From: Thermoplasmatales archaeon
GTDB lineage: Archaea > Thermoplasmatota > E2 > DHVEG-1
Length of the DNA: 39,477 bases
Assembly (NCBI GenBank): GCA_020341795.1
Contig: CP070836.1
Coordinates: forward strand, 1,749,722-1,789,198
Reading direction: 5' to 3'
Part shown: positions 23,701-30,994 of the stretch, one piece after another
Layout: the number at the start of each line of letters is the position of its first letter
Numbering within the stretch: position 1 is the stretch's first letter
The notes under the pieces: model-generated
Seen by the model: only the letters and a program-made list of their open reading frames with translations
Database searches by the model: none
Told to the model about the DNA's origin: nothing
Program-made: the position numbers and the translations under genes

Positions 23701-24146
23701 TATAAGTCAATAAAATTAGTTCCATCATTATTGTTACCTAGTTTAACTTCAGCAATCCCCTCAAGTGGTGCAACAAGAACTCCTTCTGTTAGTATCGCAA
23801 GGCCTGTTCTAATTGCTTGGTCTAATGCTTCTTCTGATGTTTTGAAATTATATTTTTTTTCCTTTACAATTTCTTTTGCTATTTCAATAGATACTAATTC
23901 TCTATTTCCAATTTTTTTTGTTACTTGTCTGATTTTTGGAGCGATATTTTTTGGTCCGACAAGTTGTTCTACTCGTGCTGCAAGATCAAGTGCTTGAGGT
24001 ATTTCTACATTAAATTCAGGGTCAAGTCCTTTCTTTCTTGCTTCAATAGCTATTTCATAGCATAAATCAATGTTTTTTTGTAAATTTTGAAAATACTCAT
24101 GCATTTCTGAGCTAGCAACAATATTTTTCGAAAGGTCCCCACCCAT
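20727..24146 (-). CDS. polC: DNA polymerase D large subunit DP2
   Basis: This is the catalytic subunit of archaeal PolD, 1139 aa, full length and without an intein. The N-terminus (MHEYFQNL ... LARVEQLVGP type) and the GPIRSAGGTGQAMSVLIADIVR block are family hallmarks. The active-site segment reads RRNADGDEDGLMLLMDALLNFSHS (given here only as its key NADGDED, near residue 889), with the paired catalytic aspartates. Late zinc cysteines are CPTC ... CNKC. The protein ends TTKLDDFF, a PIP-like PCNA-binding tail that lacks the usual Gln. It lies 94 bp downstream of DP1 on the same strand. Confidence 0.97.
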   Translation of the reverse strand: MGGDLSKNIVASSEMHEYFQNLQKNIDLCYEIAIEARKKGLDPEFNVEIPQALDLAARVEQLVGPKNIAPKIRQVTKKIGNRELVSIEIAKEIVKEKKYNFKTSEEALDQAIRTGLAILTEGVLVAPLEGIAEVKLGNNNDGTNFIDLYFSGPIRSAGGTGQAMSVLIADIVRREMKIGPYIPTDGEIERYKEEIPLYKRAQHLQYTPSIEEIDKIVRGCPICINGEGTEDEEVTGYRDLPRVGTNRLRGGACLVIAEGLCLKAPKILKHVKKLKLREWDFLDIFKSKTISDEKKTDEIPVIDSSSKYIGDVIAGRPVFSHPSRKGGFRLRYGRARTAGLASTAINPASMFILDGFIAVGTQLKTERPGKGTIGTPCNTIEGPICLLRNGNLVQLNTLKDIKKNEIKKIIDLGEILIPFGEFIENNALLPDSSYVYEWWIQDLQKKLDLLPKDYTFKNIKQADEKTLTKIINDFGSDIDLHKPLWDEAYGLSKKYKIPLHPYYNLFWHDIKVEDIIHLSKYILENGNLTNNSLLLPKNDDIKQILINLGALHSQKYDTLILNRYSYPLIKCCGLDVKNGKIVESNRYQKTTNEKNPVNLVSKQSGIRIQPRAPFRIGTRMGRPEKAAARKMRPPPHVLFPIGNYGGNQRLIRNAAELGKIEIEAGVRYCSNCRKKTHRLFCNCGNHTDMGNGYIETLEINLAEELKIAQENIKERTLPETIKGVIGTISKHKTPEPLEKGILRAKHGVHVFKDGTIRFDMTDAPLTHFKPKEINVSIERLKELGYTKDYLNNDLVSDDQIVELKVQDVIISKSCAEYFVQVTKFIDDLLWKFYDMNRFYKLKKLENLTGHLTVGLAPHTSAGSLSRIIGFTDAQVCYAHPFYHASKRRNADGDEDGLMLLMDALLNFSHSYIPEKRGGKMDLPLILTTRIDPSEVDKEAHNVDILSRYPLDFYEATLRHEHSKDLEQIMGLVGSHLGTTLQFENFGFTHDTDDISEGPKMSNYKTLKTMMDKMNAQLSLAAKIRAVDEADVAYKVIEKHFLPDILGNLRAFSKQSVRCPTCNITYRRPPLQGVCNKCNGKLTLTVHEKSVKKYLEISKEIAQRYNISPYARQRIVLVEKSIDSLFISDKVKTTKLDDFF

Positions 24147-24208
24147 GTGTCTCCATCTCTAAAAAAGTAGGTAAAATTCTTAAATGCAAAAAAAACGTTT
24201 AAAGTTTT

Positions 24209-24220
24209 GTATATATTAAA
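24209..24220 (-). promoter_or_regulatory. TATA-like box for DP2
   Basis: TTTAATATATAC on the minus strand sits between the DP1 stop and the DP2 ATG. It predicts a start near 24187 and a ~40-nt leader, so DP2 may have its own promoter in addition to read-through from DP1. Confidence 0.4.
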
Positions 24221-24240
24221 AAATAAAAAATTTTGGATTT

Positions 24241-25905
24241 TTATCTAGCTGTAAAATCCATCATTGTGACATTACCAGTTTTGAGGTCAACAATTGGTAA
24301 TTTTGCAGAATCTGGTATAAAATTAAGCATTTTCTGATAAGAAGTTTGAGATAGCCAGCTTGATGCATTTATAAGTTTTACACCGCGGTAATCACTGAAT
24401 TGCGCAAGATGGACATGTCCGGTTACAAAAATATCAGGTATTCTATCGATAACCATATAATCAAGATGCTCTGGTGCAAGAGGTGTATAACCACCATAAG
24501 TCGGTGCAAGATGATGCTTTCGAAGCATTACCTTCATGATTTCCACCGGATCATTATATTTTAAATGTTGAATGTTTGTAGCAAAATCTAAAAGACTCTG
24601 ACCATGATATGATAAAACCTCAACACCATGTAGAGAAAAATAACAAGGATTTCCAACAAAGGTCATATTCATATCTGAAAATAATTCCTGAATTTCTTTT
24701 TCAAAAGTTGGCTGGGGTTCGGCAGGTCGGACAGCATCATGATTTCCAGGTTGAATAATCATTGAAATATGATCCGGGATTAACTTTAACTGCTCTGCAA
24801 GGGCTTCATATTGTCTATAAACATCAACAATTGAAAGTTCTTTATCTTGGTTAGGATAAATACCTATTCCATCAACAACATCTCCAGGTATAATAATATA
24901 CTTGATTTTTCCAGCGACATCACGCTGACGACTATTACCCATCTCACCATTTATCCATCTGAGAAATCCTTGCCATTCATCTTGCATAAATTGTTTACTT
25001 CCAACATGAATATCAGATAGAAAAGCTGCGTAAACAGGTATATCTGCTTTATGAGACTCATAATGAATACTAATATCTGGAAATACAACGCTTCGAATAA
25101 CTAATAGATCTCCATTTTTACTAAGCTGTCCACGAATACCTATTATTTCATCAAGTACAACTTCATTAGCCATCCGCAGAACATCTCTTTGTTTTTTAAG
25201 AGCGATACAAGTTATTGTATCAGATTCATCTTCAAGCTCTAGTAATCTATGACCATTAGTTGTATTCCTAACATCTTTTACAATACCTATTATTTGAATA
25301 TCCTTAAAACCACTTTTTTTAATTTTATTAATTGGTATTGCATTTGCAAGTTCTCTTCTTTGAAGTCTAAGAATTTTTCTTAAAGAGTTATAACGATTTA
25401 CAAAAAGTTTAGTAAAATCATTCGTGGTTCCTTCACAAATGGAATTACCTGTAATATCTTTGATAATATCAATTTCAGAGTTATATTCTCTAGCTTGCGG
25501 TTTCCATCCTTTCACTTTTTTAATCTCAATTACTTTTGGAAGTGTTTTTTCTGATTCTTCTTCTGGGATACTTATCTGATCCTCCTTATCAGGATCGTCA
25601 TAGTCAAGTTCAGTATCAGCACGTGGATTTATTACTGGTTCATTACCATATAGTGAAGATAGCATTTTAGTTTGTAGTTTTTTAATTTCTAAAGGATCAG
25701 CATCTATTTTTGATGGTTCTTTAGTTGGTATGTTTTGTTCAAGGTTTTTAACCAATTCAACTGTTAATACTAAAGGATATTCCTCTATATTTTTTGTTAT
25801 AAAAGAGACAAATTCATCAGGTTTTTCTTTTGATATTATGTATTCTAGAGTTTCTGGTTGTATAAATGTTCCATGCTCTGAGAATGTTTTGATAATGTGC
25901 TTCAT
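24241..25905 (-). CDS. polB: DNA polymerase D small subunit DP1 (proofreading exonuclease)
   Basis: This 554-aa subunit supplies the 3'-5' exonuclease of PolD. After a helical N-terminus and an acidic linker (~95-125) comes an OB fold (IIGIVKDVRN ... GIRGQLSKNGDLLVI). The calcineurin-like phosphoesterase domain has SDIH (Asp298, His300), GD (341-342), GNHD (387-390), His434 and GHVH (496-499). All metal ligands of the family are present, so the exonuclease should be active. It precedes DP2, its partner, on the same strand. Confidence 0.97.
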   Translation of the reverse strand: MKHIIKTFSEHGTFIQPETLEYIISKEKPDEFVSFITKNIEEYPLVLTVELVKNLEQNIPTKEPSKIDADPLEIKKLQTKMLSSLYGNEPVINPRADTELDYDDPDKEDQISIPEEESEKTLPKVIEIKKVKGWKPQAREYNSEIDIIKDITGNSICEGTTNDFTKLFVNRYNSLRKILRLQRRELANAIPINKIKKSGFKDIQIIGIVKDVRNTTNGHRLLELEDESDTITCIALKKQRDVLRMANEVVLDEIIGIRGQLSKNGDLLVIRSVVFPDISIHYESHKADIPVYAAFLSDIHVGSKQFMQDEWQGFLRWINGEMGNSRQRDVAGKIKYIIIPGDVVDGIGIYPNQDKELSIVDVYRQYEALAEQLKLIPDHISMIIQPGNHDAVRPAEPQPTFEKEIQELFSDMNMTFVGNPCYFSLHGVEVLSYHGQSLLDFATNIQHLKYNDPVEIMKVMLRKHHLAPTYGGYTPLAPEHLDYMVIDRIPDIFVTGHVHLAQFSDYRGVKLINASSWLSQTSYQKMLNFIPDSAKLPIVDLKTGNVTMMDFTAR

Positions 25906-25949
25906 TTTCCCGTCCCATAAAAAATAAATATGTGTAAAAAGGTGTATGT

Positions 25950-25964
25950 AAAAACCTGGTTTTT
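25950..25964. repeat. Short inverted repeat upstream of DP1
   Basis: AAAAACC-T-GGTTTTT is a perfect 7-bp inverted repeat around one base, in the 275-bp AT-rich gap between the divergent DP1 and DUF424 genes. It could bind a dimeric regulator of the polymerase genes. There is nothing like an ORB origin element around it. No gene is seen in this gap. Confidence 0.3.
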
Positions 25965-26137
25965 ATTATTACGGTTAAAAAAACATTTTTAAAAAAAACA
26001 AAACCTCGGTATTAAACTCTAGGTAATATATATATTTTTCTATAAATATAACATTTTATAGTTAAGAAAATACGTTATTTTACATATGAAAATTGAAGTT
26101 ATAAAATATTCATTTTTTTACTTAATTTTTCCAAAAA

Positions 26138-26146
26138 TATATAAAA
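26138..26146 (+). promoter_or_regulatory. TATA-like box for the DUF424 gene
   Basis: TATATAAAA is ~35-43 bp before the ATG at 26181, predicting a leader of ~15 nt. Confidence 0.55.
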
Positions 26147-26180
26147 GAGAAAAATCTAACATTAGAGTGGGAACAAGAAA

Positions 26181-26477
26181 ATGATCAGCCTAAAAATCTA
26201 TAAACAAGGAAACGAACTACTCGTTGGTGCATGCGATGAAAATCTAATAGGAAAAAAAATTGAAGATGGGAAATTCCAATTAGAAATTAAGAAAGAATTT
26301 TATGATGGTGAAAGAGTATCACCAGATATACTAAAACAATTTTTAGCAGAAGCAACAATTGCAAATCTTGTAGGAGAAACAACAATTAAAGTAGCAATAA
26401 AAATGGGACTTATTGATCCTGATTGTATTATAAGAATTAAAGGTATTCCTCATGCTCAGATGGTAAGAATGCTATAA
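26181..26477 (+). CDS. DUF424 family archaeal protein
   Basis: A 98-aa protein of the archaea-specific DUF424 family. Typical blocks are the ACDENLIGKK turn, the KKEFYDGERV strand, EATIANLVGETTIKVAI and the closing IPHAQMVRML. The family is widespread in archaea, of unknown biochemical function, and often close to translation genes; nothing more can be read here. Its 3' end overlaps the 3' end of the Mut7-C gene by 6 bp (convergent). Confidence 0.85.
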   Translation: MISLKIYKQGNELLVGACDENLIGKKIEDGKFQLEIKKEFYDGERVSPDILKQFLAEATIANLVGETTIKVAIKMGLIDPDCIIRIKGIPHAQMVRML

Positions 26478-26924
26478 ACTGTTAATTTTTTGTATCATAT
26501 TTTTAAAATGACTTCCTTGCCAATAAATTTTGTCACATTTTTTACAATACCAAAAATTTTCATTATTTTTAAAAATTCTATTAGGTACTTTATTTTTAAT
26601 ATCATTTTTATTAATCTCGCTGACAAGAGAATTACATAATAAACATCTTGATAAAAAAAATTCTTTATCAATTTTAACTTTTTTTAAGACTTGATTTAAT
26701 TGCTCATCTATATTTTTTTCAGTAACTTTAATTGATTTAATATTTTCTCTTCTTGATTTATAAATAAGTTGTATATCACGAGTAATAAGTATACGGTTTT
26801 CTTTTTTTGCAATTTCTATTAACTTGTTATCATCTAAATCATCTGTAGCATAAAGAGTGTCTAAACCATATATACGCAACCATTTAGCAAGAGTACCAAG
26901 CATTTGATCGCATAGGAATTTCAT
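26472..26924 (-). CDS. Mut7-C (PIN-like) RNase domain protein with zinc ribbon
   Basis: A 150-aa protein of the Mut7-C family: a PIN-like fold (FLCDQMLGTLAKWLRIYG with Asp6; ILITRDIQL) followed by a zinc ribbon with C-x2-C (CLLC) and C-x2-C (CKKC). Named after the C-terminal part of the nematode exonuclease Mut-7, these proteins are predicted RNases. The start codon overlaps the stop of the riboflavin-pathway reductase (ATGA, 26921-26924), so translation is coupled. Confidence 0.88.
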   Translation of the reverse strand: MKFLCDQMLGTLAKWLRIYGLDTLYATDDLDDNKLIEIAKKENRILITRDIQLIYKSRRENIKSIKVTEKNIDEQLNQVLKKVKIDKEFFLSRCLLCNSLVSEINKNDIKNKVPNRIFKNNENFWYCKKCDKIYWQGSHFKNMIQKINSL

Positions 26925-27574
26925 TTTATCAATCTATAATGAACTAATATACCATTACCTATTTTATTTACATCAACAACTTCAAGATTAACAATATTTT
27001 CATTTTTAGTTATACCTTCTCCATCGGCCATAGAAGGAGTGTATTTACCACCTATTATCACTGGACCAATAAATACAAATAAATCATCAACAAAACCCTG
27101 TTTTAAAAAATTCCATATAATTGTACTTCCACCTTCAACCATAAGTTTATTAATTTCATAATTAAGGAGTTTTTCAAGCATTTCTTCAAGATCTATTAAA
27201 CCCTCAGAATCAATCCCACATTGAATGATTTCAACATTATCCCCATATTTTTTATCACATTCTTCATTTGCAAAAATTAAGGTTTTTGCATTTTCATCAA
27301 CAGCGAGTGAATTAGGTTTTGTTCTACAATGGGTATCTAAAATAATTCTTATTGGATTCCTTGGATTTTTCACATATTGTTCTTTTACAGTTAATTTTGG
27401 ATTATCAGAAAGAATTGTACCAACACCAACGAGTACCGCATCGTTACTATTTCTTAGGTTATACATACTTTTAATATCTTCTTCATTTGAAATACGTAAT
27501 TGATGTCCGGTAGGGGATGCGATTTTTCCATCAGCACTCATTGCACAATTTATAATCACATATGGTCTTTTCAT
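26921..27574 (-). CDS. 2,5-diamino-6-ribosylamino-4(3H)-pyrimidinone 5'-phosphate reductase
   Basis: The 217-aa enzyme belongs to the RibD C-terminal (dihydrofolate reductase-like) family and makes the reduction step of archaeal riboflavin synthesis with NAD(P)H. Family blocks are INCAMSADGKIAS at the N-terminus, DAVLVGVGTILSDNP, RIILDT and KLMVEGGSTIIWNFL. There is no fused deaminase domain, which is the archaeal and fungal form. It lies 6 bp after ThyX, a FAD-dependent enzyme, in what looks like a three-gene operon. Confidence 0.92.
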   Translation of the reverse strand: MKRPYVIINCAMSADGKIASPTGHQLRISNEEDIKSMYNLRNSNDAVLVGVGTILSDNPKLTVKEQYVKNPRNPIRIILDTHCRTKPNSLAVDENAKTLIFANEECDKKYGDNVEIIQCGIDSEGLIDLEEMLEKLLNYEINKLMVEGGSTIIWNFLKQGFVDDLFVFIGPVIIGGKYTPSMADGEGITKNENIVNLEVVDVNKIGNGILVHYRLIK

Positions 27575-27580
27575 AAAACA

Positions 27581-28243
27581 TCATTTTGGATAAAGTGGAC
27601 AATCTTTTTTATTTTCAGGACAAATTTTCTTTGTTTTACATGCTGGACCTGCTTTTTTGAATATAGTTGGAGCAATTTTCTTTACTTCTTTAAGCATCTT
27701 GTTTGCAAGTTGACGGATCTCCCATTGTGCATGTTGACAACAACGTAACTCAAAAAAATTCATCAAACTTCGAGCATTCATTGTTACAATAATATTTGTA
27801 CATGTAGCGTTTGGAAGAACAAATCTAGCATCCTCTGCAGGGATACCCATTTCAATCAGTTTATTATATTGGCTCCATATGTTTTCCATTGTCTGATCAT
27901 AGGCTTTTTTCATAATATTATTTTTAATAATTTTAGGAGGAGTAACATAGCAAGGATCATTTAAATTAACATATCGCTGGCTTTGCTGAGCGTAACTTGC
28001 TATACGATGGCGTACAAGTTGATGAGTAAGACTTCGGCTAACATCGCTTATGGCAAAAGTAAAACAAGTATGCTCAATTACACTTGTATGCCCTTGGTTT
28101 ACAACATGATCAAGAATAGCTTTAAGCTCCTTTTCAGATGATTTGTCAAGATCCTCTGGTTTAGTCTTACTATGTGTAAGTTTTGCTGCCATAGCTGGTA
28201 GTTTCTCAGGATTTGGAGTAAAACCTATCAGTTTAACATTCAT
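27581..28243 (-). CDS. thyX: Flavin-dependent thymidylate synthase
   Basis: ThyX makes dTMP from dUMP with methylene-THF, FAD and NADPH. The 220-aa protein has the ThyX signature RHR-x7-S-x-R (RHRIASYAQQSQR, residues 78-90) plus GHTSVIEHTCFTF and NARSLMNFFELRCC. I use ATG 28243, 9-10 bp after a GGAG site; the ATG at 28276 adds 11 residues without a site. The protein ends in a cysteine-rich tail (GPACKTKKIC ... DCPLYPK) common in archaeal ThyX. A 5-formyl-THF cyclo-ligase 25 kb away serves the same folate pool. Confidence 0.95.
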   Translation of the reverse strand: MNVKLIGFTPNPEKLPAMAAKLTHSKTKPEDLDKSSEKELKAILDHVVNQGHTSVIEHTCFTFAISDVSRSLTHQLVRHRIASYAQQSQRYVNLNDPCYVTPPKIIKNNIMKKAYDQTMENIWSQYNKLIEMGIPAEDARFVLPNATCTNIIVTMNARSLMNFFELRCCQHAQWEIRQLANKMLKEVKKIAPTIFKKAGPACKTKKICPENKKDCPLYPK

Positions 28244-28341
28244 ATATATTTCTCCACAGATTTCAAAGGTATGCACTTCGCTTTTATTATTTTTAAGGTG
28301 AGTTAATTTAATAGTTATTAATGCTTAAAATAAAACCATAA

Positions 28342-28352
28342 GCTTTTAAAAA
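28342..28352 (+). promoter_or_regulatory. TATA-like box for the Mrp/Mbh-like operon
   Basis: GCTTTTAAAAA lies ~55-63 bp before the first start codon (28405). A start near 28373 leaves a ~30-nt leader with a strong GGGAGG site. It is the only promoter-like element seen for the whole ten-gene cluster. Confidence 0.4.
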
Positions 28353-28404
28353 CCATTGGAAATACACTCAGGCAATTACATTGAAAAAATAAGGGAGGAT
28401 ATAC

Positions 28405-28938
28405 ATGGTCGCATTTGTAATTACAACTATTGTATGTTTCATAACCTACCTGTTACTCACAACAGGAACAGCAAACAATTCATCCATGGTAAATTTATGG
28501 TTATGGAGTATTGAAGAAATCATTTTAGGACTAATTTTATCGATAATTGTTGGAATCATAGCAAGAAAAATATTTATTAAAAAAAGTATTAGGATGTTAA
28601 ATCCGGTTAGATGGTTTATTTTTATCGGGTATCTTTTTTATTTCTTTTATGAAATGGCAAAAGCAAATTTTGATGTTGCTTACCGTGTGATAACTGGTAA
28701 GATAAATCCTGGTATTGTTAAAATATCACCAGATCTTAAAACAGATCTTGGAACAACAATGCTCGCAAACTCAATTACCCTTACACCAGGGACATTAACT
28801 GTTGATGTAGATGAAGATTGTAACGATTTATATATACACTGGATAAACGTAAAAAAAGAAGCACTTGAGAAAAAACCAGTAGATTGTAAATATGTATGTG
28901 CAGGTTTCCCAAAATGGGTTAGGAGGATTGCGGAATGA
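28405..28938 (+). CDS. mnhE: Mrp-type Na+/H+ antiporter subunit E (MrpE/MbhA-like)
   Basis: A 177-aa membrane protein: three N-terminal helices, then RWFIFIGYLFYFFYEMAKANFDVAYRVI and the cytosolic segment NSITLTPGTLTVDVDEDC ending in IHWINVK. This is the standard MnhE fold and the first gene of Mrp clusters in Mbh-like order. A GGGAGG site lies 8 bp before the ATG. It overlaps the next gene by 4 bp (ATGA). Confidence 0.93.
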   Translation: MVAFVITTIVCFITYLLLTTGTANNSSMVNLWLWSIEEIILGLILSIIVGIIARKIFIKKSIRMLNPVRWFIFIGYLFYFFYEMAKANFDVAYRVITGKINPGIVKISPDLKTDLGTTMLANSITLTPGTLTVDVDEDCNDLYIHWINVKKEALEKKPVDCKYVCAGFPKWVRRIAE

Positions 28939-29216
28939 TCGAGTTTTTTGGTTTAGATGTATCAATACTTCTAATTGTATTAACTCTTTTATTTTTATCA
29001 ATCACAATGGCAATCATAAGAGTTTTAAAAGGACCAACAGCACCAGATAGAGTAGTCGGACTTGATACAATAAATACAATTGTAATAGTAAGTATGATAA
29101 TATATGGTGTTATTAGTAAATCAATTATTTACATAGACGTAGCAATTGTTTATGCGTTTTTATCGTATATATCAACACTTTTTATCGCTAAATATCTAGA
29201 AGGAGGTGAATTCTAA
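28935..29216 (+). CDS. mnhF: Mrp-type antiporter subunit F (MrpF/MbhB-like)
   Basis: A 93-aa protein with three helices. The RVLKGPTAPDRVVGLDTINT loop after helix 1 is the MnhF hallmark. It overlaps subunit E by 4 bp and is followed by subunit G after 2 bp, so translation is coupled. Confidence 0.93.
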   Translation: MIEFFGLDVSILLIVLTLLFLSITMAIIRVLKGPTAPDRVVGLDTINTIVIVSMIIYGVISKSIIYIDVAIVYAFLSYISTLFIAKYLEGGEF

Positions 29217-29218
29217 CC

Positions 29219-29596
29219 ATGTGGTTTGAAATAATAATGTATATCCTTCTTGCTATTGGAGTTTTTTTCAATTTACTTGCAGGAGCTGGTTTACTCAGAT
29301 TCCCAGATGTTTATACAAGGCTTCATGCCGGAACAAAATGTACAACCTTTGGATCTATATTCATATGCGGATCAGTTATACTCCTTGGATTGAAAGCATG
29401 GTTATTTAATGGTAATGATGGTGGTGCATCATTAGCATTGCATACAGGTGTTGCTCTTGCCGCAATATTACTTACAAATCCAACTGGTGCTCATGCGATT
29501 GCTAGAGCTGCACATAGAAGTGGTGTAAAACCTGCCCAAGCAGTTATTGATGAACTTGAAAAAAAACCTGAATCAAAGTATGAGGTGAAAAAATAA
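29219..29596 (+). CDS. mnhG: Mrp-type antiporter subunit G (MrpG/MbhC-like)
   Basis: A 125-aa protein with three helices. The motif GLLRFPDVYTRLHAGTKCTTFG and the later NPTGAHAIARAAHRSG are diagnostic of MnhG. Its stop overlaps the next start codon by one base (TAATG). The polar C-terminal tail is a little longer than usual. Confidence 0.93.
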   Translation: MWFEIIMYILLAIGVFFNLLAGAGLLRFPDVYTRLHAGTKCTTFGSIFICGSVILLGLKAWLFNGNDGGASLALHTGVALAAILLTNPTGAHAIARAAHRSGVKPAQAVIDELEKKPESKYEVKK

Positions 29597-29859
29597 TGAC
29601 AGAAGATCTTCTAATAAGCTTAATTCACATTGTGGTTCCTATTCTAATCATAGCGGCTTCAATTGTTGCTATATATCTTAAAGATTTAATCGCTGCTGCA
29701 ATTGCAGTTGCAGCAATGAGTCTCTTATTATCTCTCGAATTTTTCATACTGCAAGCACCAGATGTTGCAATTGCAGAAGCTGGAGTGGGCGCTTGTCTTA
29801 CAACTGCTATTTTAATTATCGCAATTAAATCAACAAAACGAATGGAGGATGAAGCGTAA
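29596..29859 (+). CDS. MbhD-like subunit (DUF4040; MrpA C-terminal domain)
   Basis: An 87-aa protein of three helices with [23 protein letters not shown], the DUF4040 signature found in MbhD and near the C-terminus of bacterial MrpA. A separate MbhD gene at this place is the archaeal Mbh/Mbx arrangement rather than the bacterial one with a giant MrpA. Start and stop overlap the neighbours (TAATG). Confidence 0.88.
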   Translation: MTEDLLISLIHIVVPILIIAASIVAIYLKDLIAAAIAVAAMSLLLSLEFFILQAPDVAIAEAGVGACLTTAILIIAIKSTKRMEDEA

Positions 29860-30155
29860 TGACAATGAGAAACGCTGCTGGAGTAATCTTCTTTGCTATT
29901 GTTGCTGTATTTTTTATTTTCAGTATACTAAGTTTACATCCATTTGGTGATTTCGGCGAAGAAGGAGATAAATATTATTTAGAACCTAAAATGGATGATT
30001 ATATAATTGACAACGCTCAAAATGAAACAGGTGCAAACAATGCTGTTACATCTGTAGTATTTGATTATCGAGGTTTTGATACTCTTGGTGAAGCCACTGT
30101 TTTATTCACTGCAGTTGCAGGTGTCATCCTTATCTTTAGGAGGTTGGGTAAATGA
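29859..30155 (+). CDS. MbhE-like subunit (MrpA C-terminal end piece)
   Basis: A 98-aa protein with two helices joined by an extracytoplasmic acidic loop. The block [26 protein letters not shown] is the hallmark of the MbhE/MrpA end domain. It overlaps the MrpB-like gene by 4 bp. The assignment is by motif and by its exact position between MbhD-like and MrpB-like genes. Confidence 0.87.
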   Translation: MTMRNAAGVIFFAIVAVFFIFSILSLHPFGDFGEEGDKYYLEPKMDDYIIDNAQNETGANNAVTSVVFDYRGFDTLGEATVLFTAVAGVILIFRRLGK

Positions 30156-30643
30156 GTGGTATGTCAAAAATTGTTAAAACAATTACAAGTATTGCATTTC
30201 CTTTTGTAATGATATACGGATTATATGTAATATTACATGGTCATCTTACTCCAGGTGGAGGATTTCAAGGAGGAGCTGTTGTGGCATCTGCATGTGCAAT
30301 GATCGTTGTTGCATTTGGCTCAATTTGGACAATGAAAAAAATAAAAGAAAATCAGCTTTCTATATTAGAAAGTATAGGTGCAATAGGTTTTATTGTATTT
30401 GCATTTTTAGGACTTATTATTCTATTTGATAACAGTGGGATTTTTTTCAAAAATGTATTTGCAAATTCAGTCTATTTATTTGGACAATCAGTTGAATATG
30501 CAAGTACTACAGCTAATATCAACACAGCTGGAACTCTACCTTTAATGAATATTGCTGTGGGATTAAAAGTAATAGCAGGTCTTTTTGTAATTGTATTAGT
30601 GATGGCTTATGCTTCTAATAAAATAAAGGAGAGGGGAGACTAA
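30152..30643 (+). CDS. mnhB: Mrp-type antiporter subunit B (MrpB/MbhF-like)
   Basis: A 163-aa protein with four helices. The [22 protein letters not shown] block with the following A-rich helix is diagnostic of MnhB. It is directly followed by the subunit C gene without a gap. Confidence 0.93.
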   Translation: MSGMSKIVKTITSIAFPFVMIYGLYVILHGHLTPGGGFQGGAVVASACAMIVVAFGSIWTMKKIKENQLSILESIGAIGFIVFAFLGLIILFDNSGIFFKNVFANSVYLFGQSVEYASTTANINTAGTLPLMNIAVGLKVIAGLFVIVLVMAYASNKIKERGD

Positions 30644-30994
30644 ATGATGGCTTTTTACGTTCCATATATTGCAGTAGTAGCATTAATACTGATTGGGCTT
30701 TATGCTGTTGTTTTTAAACGTAATTTGATTAAGATTGTAATCGGTATTACATTTATCGAGTGTGGAGTAAATCTATTTTTAATAACACTTGGATATCGTG
30801 AAAAGAGTATTGCACCTATTTATACGAGTTCACCAGGGGGCATTATGAGTTTGCCAGTTCCTCAAGCATTGACTCTTACAAGTATTGTTATAGGTGTTGC
30901 AGTACTTGCTTTGATGCTATCTTTAGTTGTTCACATTTATCGTCATTATAAAACGTTGGATGCTAGAAAAATAATAGGAGGAGATGAAGAATGA
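30644..30994 (+). CDS. mnhC: Mrp-type antiporter subunit C (MrpC/MbhG-like, NuoK homologue)
   Basis: A 116-aa protein of three helices, homologous to NuoK of complex I. Helix 2 holds the buried glutamate in FIECGVNLFLITLGYR. The PVPQALTLTSIVIGVAVLAL block is diagnostic of MnhC. It overlaps subunit D by 4 bp (ATGA). Confidence 0.93.
   Translation: MMAFYVPYIAVVALILIGLYAVVFKRNLIKIVIGITFIECGVNLFLITLGYREKSIAPIYTSSPGGIMSLPVPQALTLTSIVIGVAVLALMLSLVVHIYRHYKTLDARKIIGGDEE

Noticed and set aside
23551-23997. A 148-aa antisense ORF
   Set aside because: Shadow of DP2; no ribosome site, no family features.
17859-24146. Inteins in MCM or DP2
   Set aside because: Archaeal mcm and polC often carry inteins, but both proteins here have normal length and uninterrupted motifs.
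25906-26180. Replication origin
   Set aside because: The region is AT-rich beside polymerase genes, but there is no cdc6/orc1 gene or ORB-like repeat in the window; kept only as a low-interest note.
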